64,000 bases of DNA from the NCBI RefSeq assembly GCF_039537265.1, contig NZ_BAABAE010000001.1, forward strand, positions 492,009 through 556,008. Reading direction: 5' to 3'. Below the pieces are notes generated by a model that did not search any database, was not told the DNA's origin, and worked only from the letters and a program-made list of their open reading frames with translations. Below are positions 33,924 through 41,940 of the stretch, piece by piece. The translations under genes and the position numbers were made by a program. Each line of letters opens with the position of its first letter. Position 1 is the first letter of the stretch. The DNA comes from Terrimesophilobacter bigeumensis (GTDB lineage: Bacteria > Actinomycetota > Actinomycetes > Actinomycetales > Microbacteriaceae).

Positions 33924-34472
33924 ATGATGAACCTCACGTCGCCGGAAGTGATCGCCAACCCGGGCCTGGAGAGACCTGCGTGGCATCGACATCTGCAGAG
34001 CAGCCTCGGCCGGTTCGTCACGGGAGCGGCCGTCATCACGGCCGAGGGCGACCAGGGTCCCGTTGGAACGCTGGTCGGTTCCTTCACCTCGGTGTCGAAG
34101 GAGCCGCCCCTCGTGCTCGTCCCGGTCGGAAAGTCGACGATCGTCCATGACGCGATGCGCGGACGGCCCTTCGTCATCAACGTGCTCGGTGCAGAGCACC
34201 GCAGTCTGGCTGCCCACTTCCGCGGGCAGTGCGGCAGCGAGCCGAGTTGGGTGGCGGGCGAGTATGCGCCGCGCCTTCGCGGCATGCTGGCCCACTTCGA
34301 GTGCACCGAGTGGGCCGACTACGACCTCGGCGACAGAACGCTCTACGTGGGGAGGGTCGAGGACTTCGACTACCGCCAGGGCGACGCTCTCGGCATGGAG
34401 GGCGACCGATTCGTCTCGGTACCCGAGTGGTTCCTCGGCCGTACCGAGCCGGGCCGTGTGGACCTGGGCTAG
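33924..34472 (+). CDS. Flavin reductase-like FMN-binding protein
   Basis: 182 residues. LGRFVTGAAVITAEGDQGPV, VGSFTSVSKEPPLVLVPVG and FVINVLGAEHRSLAAHF match the flavin reductase domain that supplies reduced FMN/FAD to two-component monooxygenases (HpaC/RutF type). No oxygenase gene is in the island, so the partner is elsewhere or absent. ATG 33924 or the next ATG 33927. Divergent from the IclR gene and convergent with the TetR gene (4-base overlap). Confidence 0.85.
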   Translation: MMNLTSPEVIANPGLERPAWHRHLQSSLGRFVTGAAVITAEGDQGPVGTLVGSFTSVSKEPPLVLVPVGKSTIVHDAMRGRPFVINVLGAEHRSLAAHFRGQCGSEPSWVAGEYAPRLRGMLAHFECTEWADYDLGDRTLYVGRVEDFDYRQGDALGMEGDRFVSVPEWFLGRTEPGRVDLG

Positions 34473-35110
34473 ACGGGACTGAAGACCCGGTCGAGGATAC
34501 GGTCGATCCCCTGCGCGTATTCTTCCGCGGCGATCTGTGGGAGGAGGAGTCGCCATAGACCGCGACCGTGGTCTTCGCGCTCCTCTCCCGCGGAAAAGAC
34601 CGCGAAGAGGAGCTCTGTGCCCGTGATGGTGTCGAGAAGGAACCTGGAGAGCACGTCCGGATCTATGCCGCTCTTGAGGGCGCCGGCAGCCTCGGCGCGG
34701 CGTGTGAGGGCGGTGATCATCTGCAGCCACCGCTCATAGAACGAGAAGGCGAGGGCCGGCTGAAGGCTCGCCAGTTCCGTGGCGAGACGGAAGTCGACGG
34801 GCAGCTCCTGCTCGTCTTCCCGGGGCCTGGCTGGAAGGGAGCAGAGGTCCACGAGCAGTTCCAGTGGAGGGCGTCCCGAGTTCTCCAACTCCGTGAAGAC
34901 GGCAGTCACGTGCTCGAGCTGGGCGTCCAGCACGGCTGCGGCGACATCCTCCTTCGACTCGAAGTGGAAGTAGAGCGCGCCCTTGGTGACACCGGCCTCT
35001 TCGATGATGTCGGAGAGGGAGGCTCGGGCGAAGCCGTGATCGTGGAACGAGCGTGAGGCGCTGGAGACGATGTTGCCCCGGGTGATGCGCGCCCTCTCCT
35101 GCTTGAGCAT
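34469..35110 (-). CDS. TetR-family regulator resembling gamma-butyrolactone receptors (ArpA/ScbR type)
   Basis: 213 residues. MLKQERARITRGNIVSSASR, then FARASLSDIIEEAGVTKGAL and YFHFESKEDVAAAVLDAQ match the helix-turn-helix part of streptomycete autoregulator receptors, which start with the same KQERA...TR...I pattern. The C-terminal part has the RWLQMI Trp region and is a TetR ligand pocket. Start ATG 35110 follows GAGAGGGGGGCAGG on the minus strand; an upstream ATG at 35164 lacks a site. It is divergent from the amidohydrolase gene, and matching operators lie at 35186-35218 and 37051-37079. Confidence 0.85.
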   Translation of the reverse strand: MLKQERARITRGNIVSSASRSFHDHGFARASLSDIIEEAGVTKGALYFHFESKEDVAAAVLDAQLEHVTAVFTELENSGRPPLELLVDLCSLPARPREDEQELPVDFRLATELASLQPALAFSFYERWLQMITALTRRAEAAGALKSGIDPDVLSRFLLDTITGTELLFAVFSAGEEREDHGRGLWRLLLPQIAAEEYAQGIDRILDRVFSPV

Positions 35111-35165
35111 CCTGCCCCCCTCTCTGTGTAGGCGGTGCCCGACGGCCGAAGAGCCATTGAACATA

Positions 35166-35218
35166 TTGACACTTCCGGAACCCTACTCATAACATACCAA
35201 CAGTAGGTTTGTTATGAG
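35166..35218 (+). promoter_or_regulatory. Promoter and operator of the amidohydrolase gene
   Basis: TTGACA (35166-35171), 18 bases, TAACAT (35190-35195). The -10 box lies in a 13-bp inverted repeat CTCATAACATACC (35186-35198) / GGTTTGTTATGAG (35206-35218), one mismatch, 7-base spacer. The same promoter and core operator recur at 37029-37079. The half site AACATACC/GGTTTGTT resembles the ARE boxes of gamma-butyrolactone receptors. Binding would block transcription; the divergent TetR gene is likely autoregulated here. Confidence 0.75.
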
Positions 35219-35241
35219 AGTCGAGCGAAGGATTGAAGCAT

Positions 35242-36495
35242 ATGGGACACGGGGACCTGGGTTCGGAATACATTCTCGCGGGGGGAGACGCCCTCGTCGG
35301 CGATGACCTCGAGCTCGTGAGCGACGCACACCTGACGATACGTGAGGGACGCATCGCGAGCATCGGGCGCGGGAAGCCGACTGCGGGGGTGCCCATCGTG
35401 GATACCAGCGGCAAGCTCCTCATCCCGGGACTCATCAACTGCCACACCCACATCGGAGACGCCATCCTCAAGGAGAGGGGATATGGATACCCGGCCGGGA
35501 CCAACCTTCTCTGGCAGCCGGAGGGCCTCCGGCACGGCTGGATGGCCGAGCACTCCCGCCAGGAGCGGATCGGTGCCATGCGCCGCGCCGCGGAGCACAT
35601 GCTCCGGCTCGGTGTCGTGGCCTTCGCCGACTTCCGGGAGGGTGGAATCGAGGGCGTCAAGGAATTGCGGGAGGCGTGCGACGGCCTGCCGATCCGCGAC
35701 ATCATCTATGCGCGCCACGCCCATGCCCCGATGCACACGGACGACGGCTTCCTGGGAAACGAGGAGGGTCTCGCCGAGGAATACCGTCAGGAGATCGAAG
35801 ACGCCCTCAGCGTCGCTGACGGATTCTCCCCGGTCTGGGCGAACGAGACGACGGATGCCGGCCTGAAGGAGACGGCCGATATCGTGCGCCGTCATGGCAA
35901 GCGCCTTGCGACTCACGCCTGCGAGACCGACCTCTACCGGCAACTGTCGCTGACCAGGGCCGGTCTCGCGGACGTCGAGAGGGTCGTGCGCTTCATCGCC
36001 CCGGACTATGTCGTCCACATGACCGATGCCTCGGATGCAGAGCTTTCGACGATCGTCGAGAGCGGTGCCCCCATCGTGCTGTGCGCTCGCGGCCAGGCCG
36101 CTCTGGGAAACGGGTTCTCGCCCTATGCCAGGATCCTCGGCCTGGGCGGACGAGTGGGCATCGGCACGGACAACCTCATGGTGAACAGCCCGGACGTGCT
36201 GGCGGAGCTCGACTTCCTCAGCCGGGTGACGAGGGCCGTCACGCACGATACGGCGGTGGTCGATCCTCGCGCGCTCGTCGCCTCGGCCACGATCGAGGGT
36301 GCCAGGATCCTCGGTCTCGATGACGAACTCGGTTCTCTTGTCGCAGGCAAGGAGGCATCCATCGTCGTACTGGATGCGCAGTCGCCGAACCTGGTCGACT
36401 CAGTGGATCTCGTCGCCAGCCTTGTCGAACGGGCGTCAGCGGCGGACATCCAGGGCGTGATCGTACGCGGGGAGCTCGTGCACGGTCGCGTCTGA
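35242..36495 (+). CDS. Metal-dependent amidohydrolase, deaminase-like
   Basis: 417 residues. The amidohydrolase-superfamily barrel has LLIPGLINCHTHIGD (H68, H70), a third His in LATHACETD, a fourth in YVVHMTDAS and the catalytic Asp in VGIGTDNLM. This set is that of the cytosine deaminase / chlorohydrolase / guanine deaminase branch, with one metal. It probably deaminates or hydrolyses an amidine or amide on an N-heterocycle; the substrate is not evident. ATG 35242 follows GCGAAGGA. Transcribed from a promoter with the TetR operator; convergent with the RidA-like gene. Confidence 0.85.
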   Translation: MGHGDLGSEYILAGGDALVGDDLELVSDAHLTIREGRIASIGRGKPTAGVPIVDTSGKLLIPGLINCHTHIGDAILKERGYGYPAGTNLLWQPEGLRHGWMAEHSRQERIGAMRRAAEHMLRLGVVAFADFREGGIEGVKELREACDGLPIRDIIYARHAHAPMHTDDGFLGNEEGLAEEYRQEIEDALSVADGFSPVWANETTDAGLKETADIVRRHGKRLATHACETDLYRQLSLTRAGLADVERVVRFIAPDYVVHMTDASDAELSTIVESGAPIVLCARGQAALGNGFSPYARILGLGGRVGIGTDNLMVNSPDVLAELDFLSRVTRAVTHDTAVVDPRALVASATIEGARILGLDDELGSLVAGKEASIVVLDAQSPNLVDSVDLVASLVERASAADIQGVIVRGELVHGRV

Positions 36496-36518
36496 GGGGG
36501 AGCGCCCATCGTCGTGAG

Positions 36519-36557
36519 CCCGGATGCCGACGGTCTACTGTCACGTCGGCATCCGGA
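36519..36557. terminator. Bidirectional terminator hairpin
   Basis: Perfect 13-bp stem, arms 36520-36532 (CCGGATGCCGACG) and 36544-36556, 11-base loop, between the convergent amidohydrolase and RidA-like genes. It can end transcription from both sides. Confidence 0.75.
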
Positions 36558-36560
36558 TCC

Positions 36561-36962
36561 CTATGCGGCGGGTTCTTCGCTGCTATGGTCTACCGCAATG
36601 GCATCGAGTTCTACGAGGAAGCCGGCCAGCTGGGCGCCGATCGTCGCGCGGGCCGGCCAGGGCTGCGGAACGACTTCCGCATACGCCGCATTGAAAGCGG
36701 CCTTGTCGCGCGCCGGATCCTGAAGATAGGCGGTCACCTGGACGAGATCGGACAGTCCGAGGCCATGGCTGGCCAGCACGGATTCGATGTGCCGGAGGGT
36801 GATCCTGGTCTGAGCGGCGATGTCGTCTCCCAGGATCTCTCGCGTCTTCGGGTCGCGCGGCCCGAAGCCGGCCACGAACACGAGCCCGTTAGCCACGACG
36901 GCCTGGTTATAGGGTCCGCCGGGCTGCGGGGCATCGGGGATGTTGATGACGGTCTTGGGCAC
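36561..36962 (-). CDS. RidA/YjgF-family protein
   Basis: 133 residues, a trimeric chorismate-mutase-like fold. GPYNQAVVANGLVFVAGFGP and the conserved Arg in WPARATIGAQL (R105, the same number as in E. coli RidA) are present. Archetypal RidA hydrolyses reactive enamine/imine intermediates. In the Rut pyrimidine pathway, RutC (same fold) acts on an aminoacrylate. In this island it probably handles an imine formed by deamination. GTG 36962 follows GAGAGG. Divergent from the transporter operon, sharing the second operator. Confidence 0.85.
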   Translation of the reverse strand: MPKTVINIPDAPQPGGPYNQAVVANGLVFVAGFGPRDPKTREILGDDIAAQTRITLRHIESVLASHGLGLSDLVQVTAYLQDPARDKAAFNAAYAEVVPQPWPARATIGAQLAGFLVELDAIAVDHSSEEPAA

Positions 36963-37028
36963 GGCGGCCTCTCTTCTCTCGGATGGCGGGAGTGGTGCGG
37001 ACCGCCTGCACTATTCGTGCGAGATCGG

Positions 37029-37079
37029 TTGACAAGCGGCCGGTTGTCTACATAACATACCGGGAGTTGGTTTGTTGTC
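37029..37079 (+). promoter_or_regulatory. Promoter and operator of the ABC importer operon
   Basis: TTGACA (37029-37034), 18 bases, TAACAT (37053-37058), the same layout as at 35166. The -10 box is again inside the inverted repeat CATAACATACC (37051-37061) / GGTTTGTTGTC (37069-37079) with a 7-base spacer; the core half sites are identical to the first operator. Likely a second target of the TetR-family protein, shared with the divergent RidA-like gene. Confidence 0.72.
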
Positions 37080-37104
37080 AATGAAGACTGAAGAGAGGGT
37101 AACC

Positions 37105-38385
37105 GTGGACCACCAAGTGCCTCGCACCGCATTTCGTCCTCGCGGCTTCGCCAAGAGCCGTGCAGGAAAGATCACGATCCCGATGATCGCCGCTCTGGCG
37201 CTCGTCGTCACCGGCTGTGCCACCGGCCCGGCCGGCGACTCGGAGGGCGGCTACTCCCAGGGCGTGACCGATGACACCATCAAGATCGGCATGCTCGCCC
37301 CATACTCTGGAAACGCATCCGTCTACAGCAAGGCCCAGCGCCTGGCCGAGATGATGTACCAGGAGATCAACGAGAACGGCGGCATCAACGGCCGCCAGAT
37401 CGAACTCGTGCTCGGCGATGACAACTGCGATGCCGCCAGCATGCAGGGCCTCATCCGCAAGTTCGTCGAGCAGGACCAGGTCTTCATGATCCACGGCGGC
37501 TCGTGCAGCAACGCCATCATCGCCTCGAAGCCGCTCATCGAAGACCTCGGCATCCCGTTCCTCGTCGTCAACGCGGCGAGCGCGGCCATCTCGGACCCGC
37601 CGGTCCGCAACCTCTTCCACCCGAAGCCGACCGCGGCCGAGCAGGTTGAGGCGATCGCAGGATTCATCGCCTCGAACGAGGACGCGAAGACCGTCTCCGT
37701 CGCCGCAACGAGCGACGAATGGGGCCAGGGCTTCGGCACGGCGGCCCAGACCGAGCTCGAGAAGGCCGGTGCCAGCATCGGCACGGTCGAGGAGCTCGAC
37801 CCGGAGGGTGGCGACATGACGCCGGCCATCCGGAAGCTGCTCAACGCGAACTCCGACATGGCAGCGGTCTTCGCCTACCCGCAGCCCATGACCGTGTTCC
37901 TCGGTGCCGCCGGCCCACAGGGGCTGGACATCCCGATCGTGACCGGTGACGGAACCAGGCCGGATGAGCAGGTCGAGCGTCTCGGTGATCGTGCACTCGT
38001 GGAGAACTTCTTCAGCGCCTACTCCTACACGGCGCCGATCGACGACCCCGCGTACGACCACCACCGCGAGCTCCTCAAGGACGGCTTCCCGGAGCTGCAG
38101 TTCGACAGCGTCGCGCTCGAAGGCGCGGTGAGCACCGAGTTCAACATCGAGGTGCTCAAGCGCATGGGCGACGACCTGACCTGGGACAACTGGATCAAGA
38201 CCGCCGAAACGGGAACGTACACCACCATCCCCAGTGGCGAGATGAGCTTCCAGGCGTTCGACGCGGACGACCCGCGGACGCGTCGCCCCGGTATCACCAT
38301 CCGGTTCACCGTGCTCGACCCGAAAGCGACGGACTCGCGCACCATCGTCGTCACGGACTGGAAGGACTGGCTGTCCCGCAAGTAG
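37105..38385 (+). CDS. Lipoprotein substrate-binding protein, Leu/Ile/Val-type family
   Basis: 426 residues. A long n-region, then IPMIAALALVVTGC with lipidation expected at C38, then the type I periplasmic-binding fold (IKIGMLAPYSGNASVYSKAQ; EMMYQEINENGGINGRQIEL; LVLGDDNCDA). This family binds amino acids, amides, urea or aromatic acids; the substrate here is presumably the ureide-like compound of the island. GTG 37105 was chosen because GAGAGGG precedes it; ATG 37081 upstream is possible. Followed by a strong hairpin and the permease genes. Confidence 0.88.
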   Translation: MDHQVPRTAFRPRGFAKSRAGKITIPMIAALALVVTGCATGPAGDSEGGYSQGVTDDTIKIGMLAPYSGNASVYSKAQRLAEMMYQEINENGGINGRQIELVLGDDNCDAASMQGLIRKFVEQDQVFMIHGGSCSNAIIASKPLIEDLGIPFLVVNAASAAISDPPVRNLFHPKPTAAEQVEAIAGFIASNEDAKTVSVAATSDEWGQGFGTAAQTELEKAGASIGTVEELDPEGGDMTPAIRKLLNANSDMAAVFAYPQPMTVFLGAAGPQGLDIPIVTGDGTRPDEQVERLGDRALVENFFSAYSYTAPIDDPAYDHHRELLKDGFPELQFDSVALEGAVSTEFNIEVLKRMGDDLTWDNWIKTAETGTYTTIPSGEMSFQAFDADDPRTRRPGITIRFTVLDPKATDSRTIVVTDWKDWLSRK

Positions 38386-38416
38386 GCCCAGGTCTCGAGC
38401 GGGTAACCGCCCGAGC

Positions 38417-38450
38417 GGTGCCGGAGGACGGGATCCCGTCCTCCGGCACC
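38417..38450 (+). terminator. 34-bp perfect palindrome between binding-protein and permease genes
   Basis: A complete palindrome, left half GGTGCCGGAGGACGGGA, right half its exact complement, centred at 38433/38434. It lies 32 bases after the binding-protein stop. Probably a partial terminator or 3' RNA stabiliser that keeps binding-protein mRNA in excess over permease mRNA. A comparable hairpin sits at the same place in the sugar transporter operon (55966-56003). Confidence 0.75.
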
Positions 38451-38493
38451 ACCTCGATCACGAAGCTCCATCCAGGGAAAGGGAAGCAACCAC

Positions 38494-39387
38494 TTGGGTA
38501 CCGCACTCACCGACCTGCTCCAGGTCCTGATCTCCTCGCTTGGCCAGGGGAGCGTCTACGCACTTCTCGCACTGGGCCTGACCCTGATCTTCCGGTCCAC
38601 GACGACGGTGAACTTCGCTCACGGCTCGCTCTTCATGCTCGGCGCCTTCGTCGCGCTGGAGCTCATGATCTTCGGCGTTCCGTACCTCGTGGCGATCGTC
38701 GGCTCGCTCGTGTTCATGGCGATCCTCGGCTGGGTCATCGACAAGGTCGCCTTCGAGCCGCTCCTGAAGAAGGACCATGTGACGCAGGTCTTCGCGACCG
38801 TCGCCGTGTCGTTCATCGTGACCGGCATCGCCCGCTACTTCACCGTCGACCAGCGCGGCATGCCGCCGCTCCTCGGTGACGCGGCTTACATCAAGTCGGC
38901 GGGGCTGGCGATCAACACCCAGCATCTGGCCATGATCGCGAGCCTCATCGCCGTGAGCCTCGTCCTCGGCTACTTCTTCCAGCGCACCAGGATCGGCCTC
39001 GTGATCCGCGCCTGCACGAGCAACCTCCGCGGGGCGGACCTGGTCGGGATCAACGTGAAGCGCGTCTTCGCGATCATGTGGGCCCTCGGCGCCGTACTCG
39101 CAGGCCTCGCCGGCATCCTCGCCGCACCCACCCTCCTGGTCGGACCGGATATCGGCAACCGGCCGCTCGTCATCGGCCTTGCGGCCATGGCACTCGGAGG
39201 GTTCGGCAGCATCCCCGGCGCTCTCATCGGTGGCCTCGCGATGGGCCTGCTCGAGGGGTTCTCCGGCTTCTATATCTCCACGCAGCTCGGCGCCGTCGCG
39301 GGCCTCGTCGTCGTGCTGGCCCTGCTGATCGCCCGTCCGAGCGGGCTTCTGGGGATGAAGGACACGAGAATGCAGGTGATGACATGA
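38494..39387 (+). CDS. Branched-chain-amino-acid-type ABC permease, LivH family
   Basis: 297 residues with about eight membrane segments. SLGQGSVYALLALGLTLIFR and TTVNFAHGSLFMLGAFVALE are LivH hallmarks; the transporter loop region IRACTSNLRGADLVGINVKR is also conserved. TTG 38494 follows GGAAAGGGAAG. ATGA overlap with the next permease. Confidence 0.9.
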   Translation: MGTALTDLLQVLISSLGQGSVYALLALGLTLIFRSTTTVNFAHGSLFMLGAFVALELMIFGVPYLVAIVGSLVFMAILGWVIDKVAFEPLLKKDHVTQVFATVAVSFIVTGIARYFTVDQRGMPPLLGDAAYIKSAGLAINTQHLAMIASLIAVSLVLGYFFQRTRIGLVIRACTSNLRGADLVGINVKRVFAIMWALGAVLAGLAGILAAPTLLVGPDIGNRPLVIGLAAMALGGFGSIPGALIGGLAMGLLEGFSGFYISTQLGAVAGLVVVLALLIARPSGLLGMKDTRMQVMT

Positions 39388-40418
39388 GCCGCGCGCTGGA
39401 CAAGGTGATGGCGAAGGTGACGGGTCGCGTGGCGAACCCGCAAGGCGGAGCCGCCTCCCGTTTCACCGCTCCCCGCTGGCTCGGTCCGGTGGTCGCCGTG
39501 GCGATCGTCGCGCTCGCGGCCTCGGCACCGCTGTTCCTCAACGGATTCCAGCTGTTCATCCTGAGCCTCGCGCTGAGCTATGCGATCGCGACGATCGGGT
39601 TCAACATCTCGCTCGGCTGGGCAGGACTTCTGATCTTCACGGGCGCCGCCTTCTTCGGGCTCGGCGCCTTCGTGGGGGGCCGGATGTCGGTTCTCGGCCT
39701 CCCTGCGGAATTGGTCATCATCGTCGCGGGTGTTGCCGGAGGGCTCGTCGGGATCGTGTTCGGCGCGATGACCATGAAGCTCAACCACTACTACTTCGCG
39801 ATCTCCGGCATCGCCTTCATGTTCATCCTGGATTACTTCTACCGGAACTTCTCCGATATCACGGGCGGCTACAGCGGGTTCGCGATCCCCGCGCCGCAGT
39901 TCCTGGTGCTGGGCGGCAAGCCGCTGTTTGCCCAGGGAGGTCTCTACTACGTCGGACTGGTGCTCGTCATCCTCACCTATGTCTTCGCGCGCTACCTCGA
40001 GCGAACCCCGCTCGGCAGAGGATGGCGAGCTGTTCGGAGGAGCCCGGGGGTCGCCCAGTCTCTCGGGATCAATGTGTGGCGAAGCAAGCTCTCGGCCTTC
40101 ACCGTGACCTCCGCCCTGATGGCCGTCGCCGGAGCCTGGTTCGGCTTCCTCTCGCTGCGGTTCCTCCCCGAGACCTTCATGTTCCGGGAGTTGATCTTCC
40201 TCTTCCTGATCGTGATCGTGGGAGGTCTCGGCTCGACGAGGGGGATGATCGTCGGGTCGGTCGTTCTCGTGCTGCTGCGCGAGTACTTGCGAGGGTTCCC
40301 GGGGCTCAGCGAACTCATCTATGGCGCCGTGCTCCTGATCGCCGTGCTGTTCTTCTCCAAGGGCATCTATGGCGCGCTCTCGAAGCGTTGGCGCCCCCTG
40401 AGGGAGGAAGTACTGTGA
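39384..40418 (+). CDS. Branched-chain-amino-acid-type ABC permease, LivM family
   Basis: 344 residues, about nine membrane segments. FILSLALSYAIATIGFNISL, LGWAGLLIFTGAAFFGLGAF and the C-terminal FLIVIVGGLGSTRGMIVGSV are LivM features. ATG 39384 overlaps the LivH-type stop; the longer frame from 39078 lies inside the LivH gene and is not coding. Pairs with the LivH-type protein to form the membrane channel. Confidence 0.9.
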   Translation: MSRALDKVMAKVTGRVANPQGGAASRFTAPRWLGPVVAVAIVALAASAPLFLNGFQLFILSLALSYAIATIGFNISLGWAGLLIFTGAAFFGLGAFVGGRMSVLGLPAELVIIVAGVAGGLVGIVFGAMTMKLNHYYFAISGIAFMFILDYFYRNFSDITGGYSGFAIPAPQFLVLGGKPLFAQGGLYYVGLVLVILTYVFARYLERTPLGRGWRAVRRSPGVAQSLGINVWRSKLSAFTVTSALMAVAGAWFGFLSLRFLPETFMFRELIFLFLIVIVGGLGSTRGMIVGSVVLVLLREYLRGFPGLSELIYGAVLLIAVLFFSKGIYGALSKRWRPLREEVL

Positions 40419-41152
40419 GCGAGCAGCAAGTGGTGCTGAGGGCAGAGGACATCGTCGTCCAGTTCGGTGGCCTGACAGCCGTCGCCGACGTCTCCATCGA
40501 GTTGTCGGCGGGCAGGGTCACCGGGCTCATGGGGCCGAACGGTGCCGGCAAGACGACCTTCTTCAACGCGGTGAGCGGCCACCAGGAGCTCACGAGCGGG
40601 AGGGTCGTCCTCGGCGACCGGGACGTGACCCGGCTGTCCGCGCACGGTCGGGCACGACTGGGGATCGCGAGGACGTTCCAGCTCGGCGGCCTCGTGGACG
40701 ACCTGACTGCGATCGAGAACATCGCCCTCGGGCTGGACCACGGCTCCCGGATGAGCGGCCGGTTCCTGCGGAGGCGTGACACGAGGCGGAGGGCGGCAGA
40801 GGTCCTCGAACGGTTCGACCTCCTGTCCGTCGCCTCGCAGATGGGTTCGGATCTCGGAGCGGGGCTTCGCCGCCGCGTCGAGGTCGCCAGAGCCATGGCC
40901 GCCGACGCCAAGGTGCTCATGCTCGACGAGCCCGCGGCCGGCCTCACCGTCGCGGAGCGAGCGGAGCTGGCCGCGGTGCTCGGCGACGTCGCCGCGGGCG
41001 GAACCGCCGTGCTCGTCACGGAGCACGCATCCGACTTCCTCTTCTCGGTCTCGGACGAGATCGTCGTGATGAACTTCGGTCGCGAACTGCGTCGGGGCAC
41101 ACCGGAGCAGATCAAGAGCGACAAAGACGTCGTCGCGGCGTACCTGGGCTAG
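40415..41152 (+). CDS. ABC transporter ATPase, LivG family, with degenerate signature motif
   Basis: 245 residues. Walker A GPNGAGKTT, Walker B VLMLDEPAAGL and the H-loop VTEHASDF are intact. The ABC signature, usually LSxGQ, reads LGAGLRRRVEVARAMA: the signature Ser and Gln are replaced by Gly and Leu. In a heterodimer with the LivF-type ATPase only one composite site may then hydrolyse ATP well. GTG 40415 overlaps the LivM-type stop after AGGGAGGAAG. The frame continues upstream within the LivM gene but is not coding there. Confidence 0.88.
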   Translation: MSEQQVVLRAEDIVVQFGGLTAVADVSIELSAGRVTGLMGPNGAGKTTFFNAVSGHQELTSGRVVLGDRDVTRLSAHGRARLGIARTFQLGGLVDDLTAIENIALGLDHGSRMSGRFLRRRDTRRRAAEVLERFDLLSVASQMGSDLGAGLRRRVEVARAMAADAKVLMLDEPAAGLTVAERAELAAVLGDVAAGGTAVLVTEHASDFLFSVSDEIVVMNFGRELRRGTPEQIKSDKDVVAAYLG

Positions 41153-41160
41153 GAGGAGCT

Positions 41161-41892
41161 ATGAACGCGAAAACTGTCGAGCCCGTGCTTCAGGTCGAGA
41201 GTGTGAACGCCATCCGGGGCAACTCCACGGTCGTGAGGGACATCTCGTTCACCGTGAACCCCGGGGAGGTCCTCGGCCTGCTCGGCGCCAACGGCGCCGG
41301 CAAGACGACGATCGTGGATGCGATCAGCGGCTTCGCCCGCAAGGAGTGCGGCACCGTGCGGCTGCTGGGTCAGGACATCTCACGGCTCTCTCCGTTCCGC
41401 ACCGCCCACCTCGGGCTGCTGCAGGTCTCTCAGGACCGGGAACTCTTCGGCGCGCTGAGTGTCGAGGACAACCTCATGCTGGGCGAGCAGGCGCTCACCA
41501 AGCGGCGCCCCGGCCGGCCTGACGGTCTCGAGAGGGTGTTCACCCTGTTCCCGAGGCTCAAGGACCGCCGCAACCAGCGAGCGAACTCGCTGAGCGGCGG
41601 CGAACAGCAGATGCTGGCGATCGGTCGCGCCCTCATCGGCGATCCGGTGCTCCTCGTTCTCGATGAGCCGACCTCGGGCCTCGCCCCCGTGCTCGTGAAG
41701 GAGGTGGCCGAGTTCCTCGCGCTCATGCGCGGCGATGGGCTCAGCATCCTGCTCGTCGAGCAGAACATCGACGTCGCCCTGGAACTGTGCGATCGGTTCA
41801 TGGTCGTACGAAACGGGGAGACCGTCTTCGAGGGTGTGCGCGACGACTTCGGCAAGGACCCGGTGGCCGCGCTCGGAGCGCTTTACGTCTAA
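41161..41892 (+). CDS. ABC transporter ATPase, LivF family
   Basis: 243 residues. Walker A GANGAGKTT, canonical signature NSLSGGEQQMLAIGRAL, Walker B VLLVLDEPTSGLAP and H-loop LLVEQNIDVAL. Partner of the LivG-type ATPase in the importer. AGGAGGAGCT precedes ATG 41161. Confidence 0.92.
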   Translation: MNAKTVEPVLQVESVNAIRGNSTVVRDISFTVNPGEVLGLLGANGAGKTTIVDAISGFARKECGTVRLLGQDISRLSPFRTAHLGLLQVSQDRELFGALSVEDNLMLGEQALTKRRPGRPDGLERVFTLFPRLKDRRNQRANSLSGGEQQMLAIGRALIGDPVLLVLDEPTSGLAPVLVKEVAEFLALMRGDGLSILLVEQNIDVALELCDRFMVVRNGETVFEGVRDDFGKDPVAALGALYV

Positions 41893-41940
41893 TGATGCTC
41901 GCGACCATCGGCGGCGAGTGCGAACAGTAAGGAACAGGCG

